Shown: positions 23,760 to 35,579 of the stretch, in pieces | Layout: each line of letters opens with the position of its first letter | Numbering within the stretch: position 1 is the first letter of the stretch | NCBI GenBank assembly: GCA_907163375.1 | Contig: CAJQUW010009000.1 | Location: 62,001-126,000 of the forward strand | Reading direction: 5' to 3' | Length of the DNA: 64,000 nt | DNA from: Prostheceraeus crozeri | Taxonomy: Eukaryota; Platyhelminthes; Polycladida; Euryleptidae | The notes under the pieces: generated by a model | What the model was told of the DNA's origin: nothing | Database searches by the model: none | The model's input: only the letters and a program-made list of their open reading frames with translations | Made by a program: the position numbers and the translations under genes

Positions 23760-25996
23760 CCCTAGGACGTACAAAATGTTTTTATGCCGACTTTGTACAA
23801 TGAGGTCATTTGACTCATCATTTTTTTCCAGCATTAAAATTCGATTATTTTAATTTAATTAGACCAGGAATTTTTCTTAATCATGCTGTATTCAAGAAAT
23901 TCTCAATTACTTTATGTTCATGTAGTTTGAAGATTCATCACTTGAAATAGGGCCTACATGTACATTGTACATGTACATTTGGTATAGAATATCAGTACAT
24001 CTAAAATAATGATGGAAAAAATTTCCCTTTTGCAAAATAAAAAATCAATTGTTCCAGGAATGTTATTATAATCATAAAAATATTTCATTATACTCTGGTT
24101 TCAGAATACGGGATCATACATGTACATATTTTCTTCATGTAGTATTTACGAAAACCTGTCAATCAGAAACACAATTTGAGTAGAGATGAATCGTGCGAGT
24201 GACGTGCTTTCCACAAACCCATTTTTGGCAAATGTCACACTTGTTCGATGTTCTGCTTTGATTTGAGGAGTCACACATTTGGCAGTTTGCTCTTTTGCAA
24301 GAATCTCGCCGTTGAAAGTTGTCACGATCTACCGCACACAACGCACGGTGAACTGCAGGGTGTAAAGAGGAAGCTTCAGCGCGTTCTTGTTGGTGCCTTG
24401 AGATCAACTTTTTGCTCAATTCGTAAATGAATTGGAATCGTGTTTTAGGTTCAGAGCTGATCTCACGCCATAAAATGAAAGCATTTAAAGCGGCAATGTC
24501 CAAGATATTGGAAAACACTCCAAGCGGCCACCGTCTCGACACCATTTTGGTCGTGAAGTGACCTAACATTTGATCTACCGTGTCCACGCCTACTTTGAAT
24601 TTATTATAATCCAAGATGATGTGAGGCTTTCTTTTCGGTGATTGGTCGACTGTATCACGCAAATTGTTCGAAGACAAAAGAACAACCACTTTCTTCCTTT
24701 TAGCAACGTAACTCACCAACCAGCACGGCATCTTTGTTTTCATGAAAAGCAAACAAGGACGAATAGAGAGGACGATCACCTTGAGTTAGTTCTTTTTTGG
24801 TATTTCCGTTCGATGCGATCTGATAATCCCCAAAAGCGTCATACTCATACCTCTAGCACGCAAAGTGCGAGCCAGTTTGAGAGATGTAAAAAAGCTATCT
24901 GTGACCACCGTGCATCCGCTATTTCTGTAATCTTCGGTTAGTTTGAGAACCACCGACTCACCAAGAGAGCCTTTCCTTACCTCATTCTCTTTTCCGAGAT
25001 ATGGATTCACAGAAAGTACGAAATATGTGGAGGAATCGGCAGCAATCCAGAATTTTATTCCAAATTTTGAAGTTTTCTGTGGCATATATTACAAGAACGG
25101 GCATCTTTTTCTTGATGGGAAGAGTTGTTTGTCAACCGTTATGAATTCATGAGGCCAATAAAGGCGAGCTATGGCATCTTGAAAGAGAGTAAACACTTCC
25201 CTCGCAGAGGCGAACTTGTCATTTCTGTAGCGTGCGTTCCGGGTAGATTTATCATCGAAGCATAAAACTCGCAAAATTGTCTTGAAGCGTTGAAATCCGT
25301 TGAAGCGTTGAAACAAACGTCAGTGATACGTAGACAATGACCGTGCCACTAACCTGTAAATACCTACTTCTTCCTTGCTGACAAAATACACTTCTGAGCG
25401 TCAGTCTCTTTATATCCATCACACAAGACAATATAGCTATACCAGCATGCAAATCTAGAAATTTACTAGTAACTTGTAATAGAAAGTTTGTTCATGTGTC
25501 ATTCTTACCTATAATAATGTAAAAAGTTCGTGCTTTTCGTGTTAGAAGCTGACGATGAAGTTCGTGTTAGTGTTCGTGTCGTGTTGAGGCTAAATTTCCA
25601 AAGAACGCACACATCTCATCTGCAGATATTCGAAAACTGGTAGGTGGATCGTGCCTCCAAGGTTGACTGTCATCCAATCAGTGCTTAGGGACATAGAATA
25701 ATGTATAGATATCTTATTTTTCAGTCTAGGCTGGGCATCAGCTGATTTTCGATGAAATTTTGAGCGTAAAATTAGAAAATGTCAGTTTGAGTCAAAATGA
25801 CCTCATTGTCCAAAGTAAGTAAACTTTCTGGAATTCCTTTCATAGATGATATTGGGAGCTAGAAATTTTATCATTTATAATTGAGAGCATATCATGAAAT
25901 GTCAGTGAGTTTCATATGAAAAAAATGAGGATTTGATGTTCTGTAGACATTTGAATTCTCAAATGAGTCAAAATGACCTCATTGTACGTTCTAGGG
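23760..25996 (-). mobile_element. piggyBac element in a TTAA site
   Basis: A 2237-bp element with inverted ends (left CCCTAGGACGTAC, right GTACGTTCTAGGG, with GAGGTCATTTTGACTCA next to the ends), flanked by TTAA at 23756-23759 and 25997-26000. TTAA duplication is diagnostic of piggyBac. The matching site in duplication A is empty. Confidence 0.95.
24159..25452 (-). pseudogene. piggyBac transposase, frameshifted
   Basis: Three minus-strand frames make one piggyBac transposase. 25089-25316 has RVLCFDDKSTRNARYRNDKF and ITVDKQL, holding the first catalytic Asp region. 24786-25085 has SKFGIKFWIAAD and VVTDSFFTSLKLARTL, with the second Asp. 24159-24779 has DYNKFKVGVDTVDQM, with the third Asp, and ends in a Cys-rich zinc-binding tail (CKRANCQMC through CDICQKWVCGKH). 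All key acidic residues are readable, but the frame changes near 25087 and 24783 break the protein and the N-terminus is short. Confidence 0.85.
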
Positions 25997-26712
25997 TTAA
26001 AGGGCTTATGATTTTAAAATGTTTAAAATATGAGTCATCGTTCTTTTGTCTTTAATGTTTTTTCTTTATTCCAGCTTCTTTTCAATTCAAATAGCCTATT
26101 AGATGTGTCGGCAGTCTTCAAAGCTGCAAGAGGAGGTTGAGACATGAGAATGGAGATATTTGCAGCACAATTAAAATTAAAACTGAAGTTGTCGTGCATG
26201 AAAAATTGATCATGCAATAAAAAAAGTCTACGTTGTGTAAAGAATATGGCATATTCAAAAGTTTGCAAGAAATGAAAGCGACTTTAACCGGATGGGTCTC
26301 AACCATTAGGTTCCTTAAAGTATCTGAGGTGGTGACTCAGCTTCAAGATTACGTATGGGTACGTAAATCGCTTGCATTCACATTCGTTATACTCGTATAT
26401 TTCCGTTTCCAACACTCGGTCTGCACAAATGAAATCTTCTACAGGAAGCCATTCCAATGAAAAGCTACTAATCTCACTGGCGAATTTCAAATAACTTTTG
26501 AGAGTTATTAGGAATGTAGCCATGCAATGAAGTCAAGTCACTACAAGTGGAGGAACTCGGTGGAAACACCATTGACAAGGTCTGTGGTTGTCGATAAACC
26601 TTGACAACTAAGTAAATACCAGGAATCCTCATTTAACTGATTTTAATCGGTTAACCGGCTAAAAATATAAACGATTAACCAGTTACAAAAAATTAACCGG
26701 TCCCAGCCCTGA

Positions 26713-27271
26713 TCACTTCTCACCATAAACTTTATTTCTACATTTCACAGGTGCAAAAAACAAGAGAAAATAAGAATCAAAAATGATTATTTCGCGAAAG
26801 CATGGCTTAGGCATTCGAACGCATTAGGATAATTCCCAATCGACCAAAAAAATTCCTTATTCACTCTGCAGTAGAGACATTTATTGCTGCATAGAAAAGT
26901 GTCAAGCCAGTCTCGTACGAAAATGAGCACTGTCTCGCACTGTCTCCAAAGTCTCCGTAGACGACCATGGCGAATGGCACACATGCCTACCACATTCTAT
27001 TACATTTTGAAGAGTTGGCATTCAATTTGCGTTGATCGGCTAATTGGTAGCACCCGCATTGAGGATATTGGAAGCGCTGCCGTAAGATCAAGTGCTGTAG
27101 GGCGTCCTAAGTCCCACACTGGGAGAAGAATTCACACCGGACAGCTTGTACTTTCTACATAGGACATCTTCACACTTCACAGAACCATCTCCGCTGTATC
27201 ACCGGTGGTTTGTCATTCTCTCCGACTGTGCTTTGAGTCCGGCCAACGTTTTCCACACTCTCCGATTGTGC
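26713..27271. repeat. Direct repeat D, right copy
   Basis: Right partner of 20685-21318. The sequence carries on beyond 27271 without interruption, so this is probably the undisturbed arrangement. Just to its left (26640-26705) is a short run of TTAACCGG-type motifs. Confidence 0.8.
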
Positions 27272-28715
27272 TTTGAGTTTGCACATGAATGCGCGGACAT
27301 ATATGTTTCGACTATCTTAATCATATGAATCGTTATTTTTGTAGTCACAAAAAGTGGGGTGCAGTAAAAGTTTGTTGTTTTAATTTCAATATTTATGCTA
27401 TTAGCACTTGCTGACTGCATCTTAGCAATTCATTCCCTATTGTCTCATTATGTCGTACAGAAACCCTTGTATAAAGCCTACACACTTCCTCTTCCTAGGA
27501 ACATATTGTTGATCATAACATATTGTTGACCTAGGAACATTGGTTTGATCATAACCACAATTCTATATTTATCATTTTCTTCAAAATGAATGTAATTTTA
27601 TTGATTCAAATGCACAAGTGCTTAACTGTCACGGCAGTTCTTATAAAAGGATGTGCTTATGGCAAACAACGGGTTGGCTATGCCGCACGGCATTTATCGA
27701 CTGGTGGAGGCAAATAATTAAATGAGCACTATGGTTTCGAACCCAAAGAGTTCTGAAACGATTACTACTAATATTTTCGAACTCAAAGAGCACTAGATTT
27801 TGGGACTCTCTTGTTAGTCATTGTTAGTAGGCTATACAGGTTCACCACTCTTTCTAGCACTCATTTAGGACTTTGTGAATAACAGTGAGGACAACTTCAA
27901 AAATCTTTAAATGAAGGATTCAGGGTTGTCTAATATTGCTTCTTAGAACAAGAAAATCGCAAGCTAAATTTAAGAAAATAGCCCTATCATCGAATAGGCT
28001 AATATTGAATCAACCAGTCAAATCTAACTTTAATGGGAGCAGAAATGTTGAATTCACTTCTTATTGATTTAGTAAAGTACGTCATACATTGCAAGGCTCA
28101 TGAATGATAGGTTCTGTGACCGGTGGATTATCGCCTCATTTGAGTAGCAATTAGTAGCCTAGTGAACGATTTGGCGTTTATAAACACGTGAGATTATAAA
28201 CACTCATTCGTTCTCCAACCGCTTATATGACCAGCTACTAAGACAGCAGACGGAAAAATGTAGTGATCGTGTGGTATTTTACTAAAATGGCATGCTGTAT
28301 TAAATTTTCGTGAATATCATGAAAACCATAAAATTTCTTGACCAACAAATTTTTCGTAATTATCATCTGTGCTCCCAATTGACCGTAACTAACCACTTGA
28401 GAAATTGAAATACGAGTATTTGCCAAAATTGTCTGTGAAGCATCCGCTTTATATGGTATAAAGTTTATCAAAATTCAGCCACAACTTAAACACGAGCATT
28501 CCATTCGAGAATGCAATTTCATTGTGCAATTATTTATGAAGCGGTCTGCATATTCTCAATTGCCGCATTATTTTCCTATAACACAAAAAAGCTACCTCTA
28601 ATATAATGTAAAGACTCACTTTTCATTCAATTACATAAAATCTGCTTAGCATCATGTAGTTTTCGATGATCATAGAAAGTTATAGCATCAACTTTACAAT
28701 GATCAGTAATAGGTT
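27272..28715. other. Spacer, no gene seen
   Basis: AT-rich sequence without coding signal. The only structure noted is a pair of CCTAGGAACAT direct repeats near 27495-27540. Confidence 0.5.
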
Positions 28716-30480
28716 AGATGATGATGATAATTCTTTATTTCGTCAATACAAAAGCGGTATTTGACAGTAAGGGGGAGGGGATACAAAACAACATCAAGAC
28801 GCATACGAAAATTTTACAAAGCTTTTGTTGTACATGGCTGATCGACGCTGTAGTGGAAGCAAAATTCTGCTATGCCGCACGGAGCGAGAAATGCTTCTTT
28901 TGACAAAATATTGAGAGAGGGGAAGGAAGTCTTTGTGTCAAGCAATTTTCTTGATTAGCTTGATGCATGACCCATCCAGCATATCGCGGAGACAAGATTG
29001 ATGGTCGCTGCAGATATTGGCCCACTTCCGAGCAATACGGTCAAGCCTCTCAAGTTTGCGAAAGTTATTTTGAGGCAGATCACAAATAAGTGGCCAGCAT
29101 GCAACAATATGGCAGTAAACGTAGCTGACATAAACTTGCCAAATGATTTCATCAGAGTTACGATTGAGCTTCATGCGTTTTACAAAAGACATCTTCCTGC
29201 AACATTTTGCATAAAGATCTGAAAAATGACTGGACCAACTGAGGTCAGACTGGAAAAATACTCCTAGGATCTTCAAACAATTTACATTTTCAATTATATG
29301 ATCCAGGATAACAATAGGAGTGATAACATCAAAACTAGAGATTCTGCTCATGCACATCGTTTCAGTTTTCATAGCATTGATAACCAGTCTTTTAAAGGCA
29401 GCCCATTCGGAGAAGGTGTCAATATCAGTCTGGAAGGAGCACGCGTCATTTGAATCGAAAGAGTCAAGATGAAGAAGAGTAATATCGTCCGCGAAAGCAG
29501 CTATCTTCGTATTTTCAAAGGTTGAGAGATGACTTATGTAGATAGTAAAAAGTAACAGGCCAAGAACAGAGCCCTGAGGAACTCCACTGGTAGTGTTTTT
29601 CCACGAAGTTTGAAAGCTATTCGTACAAACTCTTTGAAGGCGATCACTTAAGAAACTTCTAATGAGAGAAATCAAGTGAGGGGAACATTCAAAATTTTTT
29701 ATCAAATTCTCCAAAAGTAAGTTGTGACTTATGCAATCAAATGCCTTTCTGAAGTCCACTGCAAGAACTCTGACGATGTCAGATTTGTTAAGAGAAATGT
29801 GCTGGAGAGCTGTTAGCCGAATTGATAAAAGTGCGTTTGTGCATCCACCAAAGCCATTCGAGATATAGGCAAACTGTCTTTTGTCAAGTTGTTGAGTCAA
29901 AGCCGGAAGAAGTACTGAATTTCTTATCAGTTTTTCAAGAATTTTACTTGGGAAAGGAAGAATAGAGATGGGGCGGTACTCATCACTGTCTTTTTTGGGC
30001 AAGGGAAGTACATTAGCACATTTCCATTGTTTTGGGAAAATTCCGGATTGCATACAAATGTTCAGAATAATAGTTAAGGGAGTAGTAAGAGCTTCAGCGA
30101 AATTACGATAGAAGAATCTTGGGAGACCTTCAGGCCCGCACGAGTTTGACTTACAACTCCTGATGAGGTTGAATACTTCTGATTCATGAACAACAGAGTC
30201 ATTACGGGAATAGGTACGGTTATCTGAGAAGGATTGAATGTCAAGAGGAGAAAAGTTCGACATAAACAGATTATTGAGCTCTTCAGCTTTATCCTGTGTC
30301 AAAGGCAAATGTTTGGAGGAACTACTGAGCTGATGTTTTATTGACTTCCATTTCTCGGAATGAGTTAGAGAAGACTGGCGAGCAAAGTAGTGATCTGTAG
30401 ACTTAGCTAGCTCACTGATGAAATGTTCACGTAATTGGAGAAATTTGGCGTAATTACCGCGAGATAGAGATTAGGGGCAG
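28716..30480 (-). mobile_element. 5'-truncated LINE with ATC tail
   Basis: On the minus strand a reverse transcriptase frame runs to 28938, followed by a 3' region ending in a short ATC microsatellite (28716-28728), a tail type found in several LINE families. The coding sense continues upstream of 30308 to about 30470 (AKFLQLREHFISELAKS), then stops at a MITE boundary, so the 5' part is missing. Confidence 0.8.
28938..30308 (-). pseudogene. LINE reverse transcriptase, long open frame
   Basis: An uninterrupted 456-residue frame. Blocks in order: SCKSNSCGPEGLPRFFYR, EYRPISILPFPSKILEKL, VLAVDFRKAFDCISHNLL with the first catalytic Asp, TSGVPQGSVLGLLLFTIY, then AAFADDITLLHLDSFDS with the YxDD-type FADD box, and a thumb ending near KLERLDRIARKWANICSD. 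All catalytic Asp residues are present, so the domain itself looks intact although the element lacks its endonuclease. This is the youngest LINE in the window. Confidence 0.85.
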
Positions 30481-30494
30481 ATTAGGTAAGTCTA

Positions 30495-31488
30495 CACTGT
30501 AAATCGCTCAATACCAATCACATACGAAGGATGCATACCAAGATATTTTTTGGTATATTTCTGTATGATCTTGGTATATATTTGTATGCTTTTCGCATGT
30601 TATTTCAAGTGTGGTATGCTTTACATACTAAAGCCATACCAGCACAATGTTAAAAGAAAGCATCAATCATGTCCAAAGTATGTTGATTTAAGGCCTTTTG
30701 TCAATAAAGATCACACTAATGCTACTACAGCTTTGTAAGTAGTGAGATAATGACATTTTATAGTCAAACTAACAATACTGAATTCGATTTTAATACATGT
30801 AAGTCCGAGGCATTCCATAAATAATCAATAAGTATTTGACCATCAACAATTATGCATTATGTAATTTTGGAACTAAGCATATTATCAATCCAAAATAAAG
30901 ACACATTATAATTCATGAACGCAAAAATAGTTATGTTTGAGATATATAAGTCAACATGGTTGCTGAAAAGTCATCGTTTTATTGAAATGATGATTATCAA
31001 TTTAGTTCAAGGAAATGAGCTAATTATGAGTCTTGTGAATGCTATCAGACAAGTTGCAAAGATGACATGCGGCTTTAGTTTCACAATAAATCTAATCTAG
31101 TTAAATACCACACTTTCACAAAGAAATATTCACGACTGGTATTACTGGAAAAAAGTGATTTGTAAGTAGTATGTAGTATAACATATTTTTTGCCATATGA
31201 CATAAAGCTATTCATACGAAACACATACGAAACACATACCAATTTGCATCGGGTCTCGTATATAAAACATACCAAGAATTCGTATTTCAACGTAAAACAG
31301 CCAATCACAGTTAGCATAGTTCGTATCGTTTACATACCAATCACATACGAAAGTAAATGGCCATTCGTATGAAAAACATACCAGATTTCTTTATATATAC
31401 CAGAATCTCGTATCAAATGTTGGTTTCAAATTGTATGTAAACTTGGTATGTGTTTGTATGTAATTTTCGTATCCAGCGATTTACAGTG
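30495..31488. mobile_element. TA-flanked MITE, about 1 kb
   Basis: Starts CACTGTAAATCGCT and ends in the exact inverse AGCGATTTACAGTG, with TA on both sides. The interior, especially near both ends, repeats CATACGAA and CATACCAA motifs many times on both strands. No transposase. The TA duplication suggests mobilisation by a Tc1/mariner-type enzyme. Confidence 0.75.
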
Positions 31489-31822
31489 TAGTGCTACCGT
31501 ACTCTTCAGTTTTGCCACCTAATCTAAGATTGAAGCAGGCTAAGATGTAAGATGCTACTTTGTTAAAGTCCCTTATTAATATACTTTAATAACCCTCGAC
31601 CCCCCCCCCGCCGCATTTTCCCGAACGAGTCCCACTGGGGAGGGGCGTGTTTCACCCCCTGCTGATCTCCCAAACTCACATCAATTTCGCTAAACCACAC
31701 ATCAATCGAAAGAGCTTTAAAACGAAATTCAGAAAAGCAGCATTATCTTCATTTTTAAGGTCATGCCTGGGTTGAGGTGAAGTTCAGAGGTCAACTTTTA
31801 GCAAATTTCCATTATATCACTA
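31489..31822. other. Spacer with a C-run
   Basis: Non-coding. A run of about ten C near 31599-31609 and GC-richer sequence to 31670 stand out. Nothing else recognised. Confidence 0.5.
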
Positions 31823-32957
31823 CAGGTTTTGGACTTCATCAGTGACATGTAAAACAAGTAACGTGAACTAGTGATTTCAATAGCGACAGCGGATTTCATT
31901 AGTGACACAAGGACTTCAAATGAAGACATCGAGAATTCAATTGATGACATAGATATTTTCATTGAGAAATGGGTCACATCAAGAGTGACATCTGGTAATT
32001 CATCAAAGATCTTGCGAAAACAGTAATGACAGCATTGAATTGGTTAATTGACATTCAAATGCAAATTTGTAGCAAATGCCAATTAGGAATCCTACCACTC
32101 AATTCAGCATTGTCAATACTGAATTAAACATACGATCTATTTTGAATGAAGTCTATTTTTTTTGCTTGAAAGGTAGCCACAAGAAAGCGCCTTTGCAGTG
32201 CATACAGCATCCCCAGCTGATATCCCAACAATTCATGTATTTCAGAATTGATGAACCTGACTAATTAAAATGCAGCGCAATATAAGAACACCTTTCCATC
32301 CACATGTCTATATATTATTTCTTATAGGTTTACATGCACTTTTGCTGATGAGTTGTTACATCTTGAAGTTGCAGCATAGATGGAATATAGGTGGTTGTTT
32401 TCTGAAATGAGTTGGAGCAATGCAGGGCCGTTATTTCGCTCAAATTTTGGGAGGCAATCTGTAAAAGTGTCGCTTGCTTTAGTTGCGCAGGTTGCTGCTG
32501 CAGTTGGTAGCGAACTTCTGCCATTTGCCTTTTAACAGCGGCTTTCCAAACACTGAAACTGTTATCCGCGATGTTTAAGAAAGGACTATAAGCAGGTAGG
32601 TACTTGTGATGACGTGCTTGTGGAAGCCGAGCATCATGAACTCGCAGATGGCAAGGAGCTTGTCAAAATTTGTGAAGGCCTCAATTATCCGACGCTTGTC
32701 TTGTTCTGCAATTCGACTTCTTGACATTGTGGTAGCTCAGCATTCGATAGCAATGCATCCATCTGGCTTATATTTCTATTGAAATCCTAATGCCACTCAT
32801 GAACATGCTTCATTTCTACAAAACATCACAATGTCCGAGTTGAAAGCCTTTTGTCACTCATGAAATCAGATTGTCGATAACCAACGCATTATGTCTGTAT
32901 TGAAATCAGACTGTCACTGATGATTTCTAGGCAGTCCTGCTTGAATTCCAAAACCTG
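31823..32957 (-). mobile_element. Internally deleted IS630/Tc1-type element
   Basis: A 1135-bp element. Ends CAGGTTTTGGACTTCA and the inverse TTGAATTCCAAAACCTG, each next to TA (31821-31822, 32958-32959). Subterminal GATTTCAATAGNGACA-like motifs recur inside both ends. The transposase keeps only its two extremities. Confidence 0.75.
32330..32730 (-). pseudogene. IS630-like transposase, central part deleted
   Basis: The minus strand starts near 32727 with MSRSRIAEQDKRRIIEAF, an N-terminal DNA-binding helix region, and after a short stretch passes straight to the C-terminal catalytic region (LPAYSPFLNIADNSFSVW onwards). The first two catalytic Asp blocks are missing, and the final acidic residue is Asp where Glu is usual (NIADN). 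It can only have been moved in trans. Confidence 0.65.
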
Positions 32958-32959
32958 TA

Positions 32960-33410
32960 TTTGAAATGGAGTATGACAGCAAAAACTAATAAACCATAGA
33001 CTGATCGAATGATCTGGTCAAGGTGATTAATAGAATGATAATTATTAATCGCTATGAGATTTCATCATTTTCATTTGATGAGATCAAAAGTCAATCCAAA
33101 ATCACAATTGACAAAAGATGTAAATGGGTCCATATTACTATTCAGATTTAAGTGAATCATAAAATCAGTGGCGTCTTCTCAGTACCTGCGAGGCCTTCGG
33201 CGCATCCTCAAAAATAATTTTCCAACAATTATAAAGATAGAAGGTGTTGTCATTCATTTAAATTCGATAGCTTCTCCTCGTGATAGCTGTGCACAGCTTT
33301 CCGTCTCAAAATCAGACTCTCAACCTCAAGAGTGAACAGTCTTGCAGCACGTGCTCGAATCACAGCTGTTTTCTTCAAACAATTAGACACACAAGCTGGT
33401 CGTGTGTCCA
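32960..33410. other. Spacer, no gene seen
   Basis: AT-rich non-coding sequence up to the composite element. Confidence 0.5.
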
Positions 33411-33420
33411 GACCACAGAC

Positions 33421-34018
33421 CACAGAATTGGATTCATCTGCGCGCGCTTCGGTTTCCTAGAAAGGAAGATTTGTATGCAACCTTAATATCGAAATGGCAC
33501 ATCACATCACACAACTTGCTACTTCTCGAATGGATAATTCATGTATCGCTTGCTATTGGAAATGGCAAACAATAAGCTGTCAGCAAAGGACACCAGAGCC
33601 AGTGAGAGATGCGTGCGTGGTGTGCTATCACTTCGCACACACCGAAACACACATCGATGTCTGGCTTCGATTCAATGTATGCACTATACAGTGAGCAATG
33701 CCGAGGAGAGGATGCGTGTTTCGTACTAATTTTCGTACGCCTGCTACTTTCTTTAATAATGATCGGAAGGGCCAACATTATGGAGAAAACTTGTGGGCAA
33801 TGATCTGAATTCTTCGAATCTGAAGGAATTTTGGCAATCGAAGCACTTTGCTGGAACTCACATTAATCCGCAAGCGACGCACGACTTTTTTTCCTATCTC
33901 TGTAAGGTATTAGGAATTCCTTCTTGCCCACCTAATAGGTTCCTCAATGTGCCGTCCATTTCGTATTAATCACACTTCTAGCAAACCGAAGCAGATAAAC
34001 AAAATATTTAATTCTGTG
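33421..34018. mobile_element. hAT-type MITE, copy 3
   Basis: A 598-bp relative of 458-1020 in the same orientation, starting CACAGAATTGG and ending TTTAATTCTGTG. It is flanked by the perfect 8-bp duplication CCACAGAC (33413-33420, 34019-34026). The target is the terminal repeat of the composite element. The last 290 bp are closest to the other copies. Confidence 0.85.
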
Positions 34019-34229
34019 CCACAGACCTAGGATTAGGGAAGACTGCCTGCTCTCATAAACACGTGAAGCCGGTAAACAAATCACAACAGTGTCTCTCGCC
34101 AGAAAATACTTGGGCAAGAAGTTGGCGGATACTATTAGAGTCGCACTCGCGGCAATTATTCATTGATAAAAGCGATCATAATTAGAAGCTCACATGATAA
34201 TAGGCAAACATTTGCACCATTTCCATTTG

Positions 34230-35053
34230 GAAATCGGTTGGAGCCAGGGAAAAAACCAAGGTGTTCGGTTCACGTTTTTCTTTAAAAAAAGAGACACGAT
34301 GCATTTCGTGCACCTCCGGCGCACATGTTCACGCGAATAATGAAGACATTGCAGTTGGTGACAGACGCTCAGACGATGACATCATAGCGCGGATGATGTG
34401 TGACTACAGTGCTAAAATAAATAATGTACTCAGATAAATACTACTAAAATTAAAAAACAAAAGTAGAAGGACAAAGTCAGAAAAAAGGAAAAAGAGAATT
34501 GAAAGTCGAGTATCAAAGTACCTCACTCCACACTGATCCAACGCTGCATTCCACCTTGTTGACACTGTTGAACTTCTTGGACCACAACGATTCTTTGATG
34601 ACACGTCTTCGGTATATGGGATCGCTGTCAACTGTACCACAATTTTCCCAATTGACAGCGATCCCATATACCGAAGACGTGTCATCAAAGAATCGTTGTG
34701 GTCCAAGAAGTTCAACAGTGTCAACAAGGTGGAATGCAACGTTGGATCAGTGTGGAGTGAGGTACTTTGATACTCGACTTTCAATTCTCTTTTTCCTTTT
34801 TTCTGACTTTGTCCTTCTACTTTTGTTTTTTAATTTTAGTAGTATTTATCTGAGTACATTATTTATTTTAGCACTGTAGTCACACATCATCCGCGCTATG
34901 ATGTCATCGTCTGAGCGTCTGTCACCAACTGCAATGTCTTCATTATTCGCGTGAACATGTGCGCCGGAGGTGCACGAAATGCATCGTGTCTCTTTTTTTA
35001 AAGAAAAACGTGAACCGAACACCTTGGTTTTTTCCCTGGCTCCAACCGATTTC
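34230..35053. repeat. Near-perfect 0.8-kb palindrome
   Basis: Two arms of about 402 bp (34230-34631 and 34652-35053) are reverse complements with only a few mismatches, around a 20-bp spacer. Mirrored open frames of 126 codons on each strand are a by-product. A 15-bp direct repeat GCACCATTTCCATTT lies just left (34214-34228) and a little right (about 35079-35093) of the arms. High arm identity means a recent origin, active gene conversion, or an assembly artefact. Confidence 0.9.
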
Positions 35054-35579
35054 GAAATATAATGCAGGGACTATTCAAGCACCATTTCCATTTATATATG
35101 TAATCACGCAGTACGTACGGTGTCTGATACAAGTGTTTATTCAGTCTTTTCGCAATTACAGCTTAATACAATTGCATCTCTTTGCATGGCAAGTTTATAT
35201 ATTAAAGTACAATTAGTCGCTTTGTAGATAGACGAACGCTTCTTCTATGAAAGGAATATGATCACTGATCGCCTTCGTGATTGCCCGTTTGTATAATGAA
35301 TATGTTTTACTCCCAACTTATTTGCTAGAATCAGTGAATCATGTGCTCGCAATTTATGAACATTTTCAATGCAAATCCAATTAATTTCATTAAGTGCCAC
35401 ATCAGAATAATTGTGAGTAACAATTTGATAGTCATGCAATAGATTTCTCATCTATTTCTCATTCTTGCGCAATACTGCGCATTTGCAACTGAAAGCAATT
35501 ATTTGCAGATCAAACATGTTCATATATAACATAACACAGAGGTCGCAGCCGTTAACTTGCTAGCAGTGTTTTTGAACGG

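Larger units (their letters stand above)
21319..26477. repeat. Segmental duplication, copy B
   Basis: Second copy of the block at 8613-12760. It lacks the CACTA-type MITE and the expanded minisatellite and carries a piggyBac element at 23760-25996. It is bracketed by the D repeats at 20685-21318 and 26713-27271. Confidence 0.9.

Noticed and set aside
24248-25152. Plus-strand frames across the piggyBac element
   Set aside because: They are antisense shadows of the transposase, which has clear catalytic motifs on the minus strand.
34404-34879. Two 126-codon genes on opposite strands
   Set aside because: They are mirror images produced by the palindrome and match no family.
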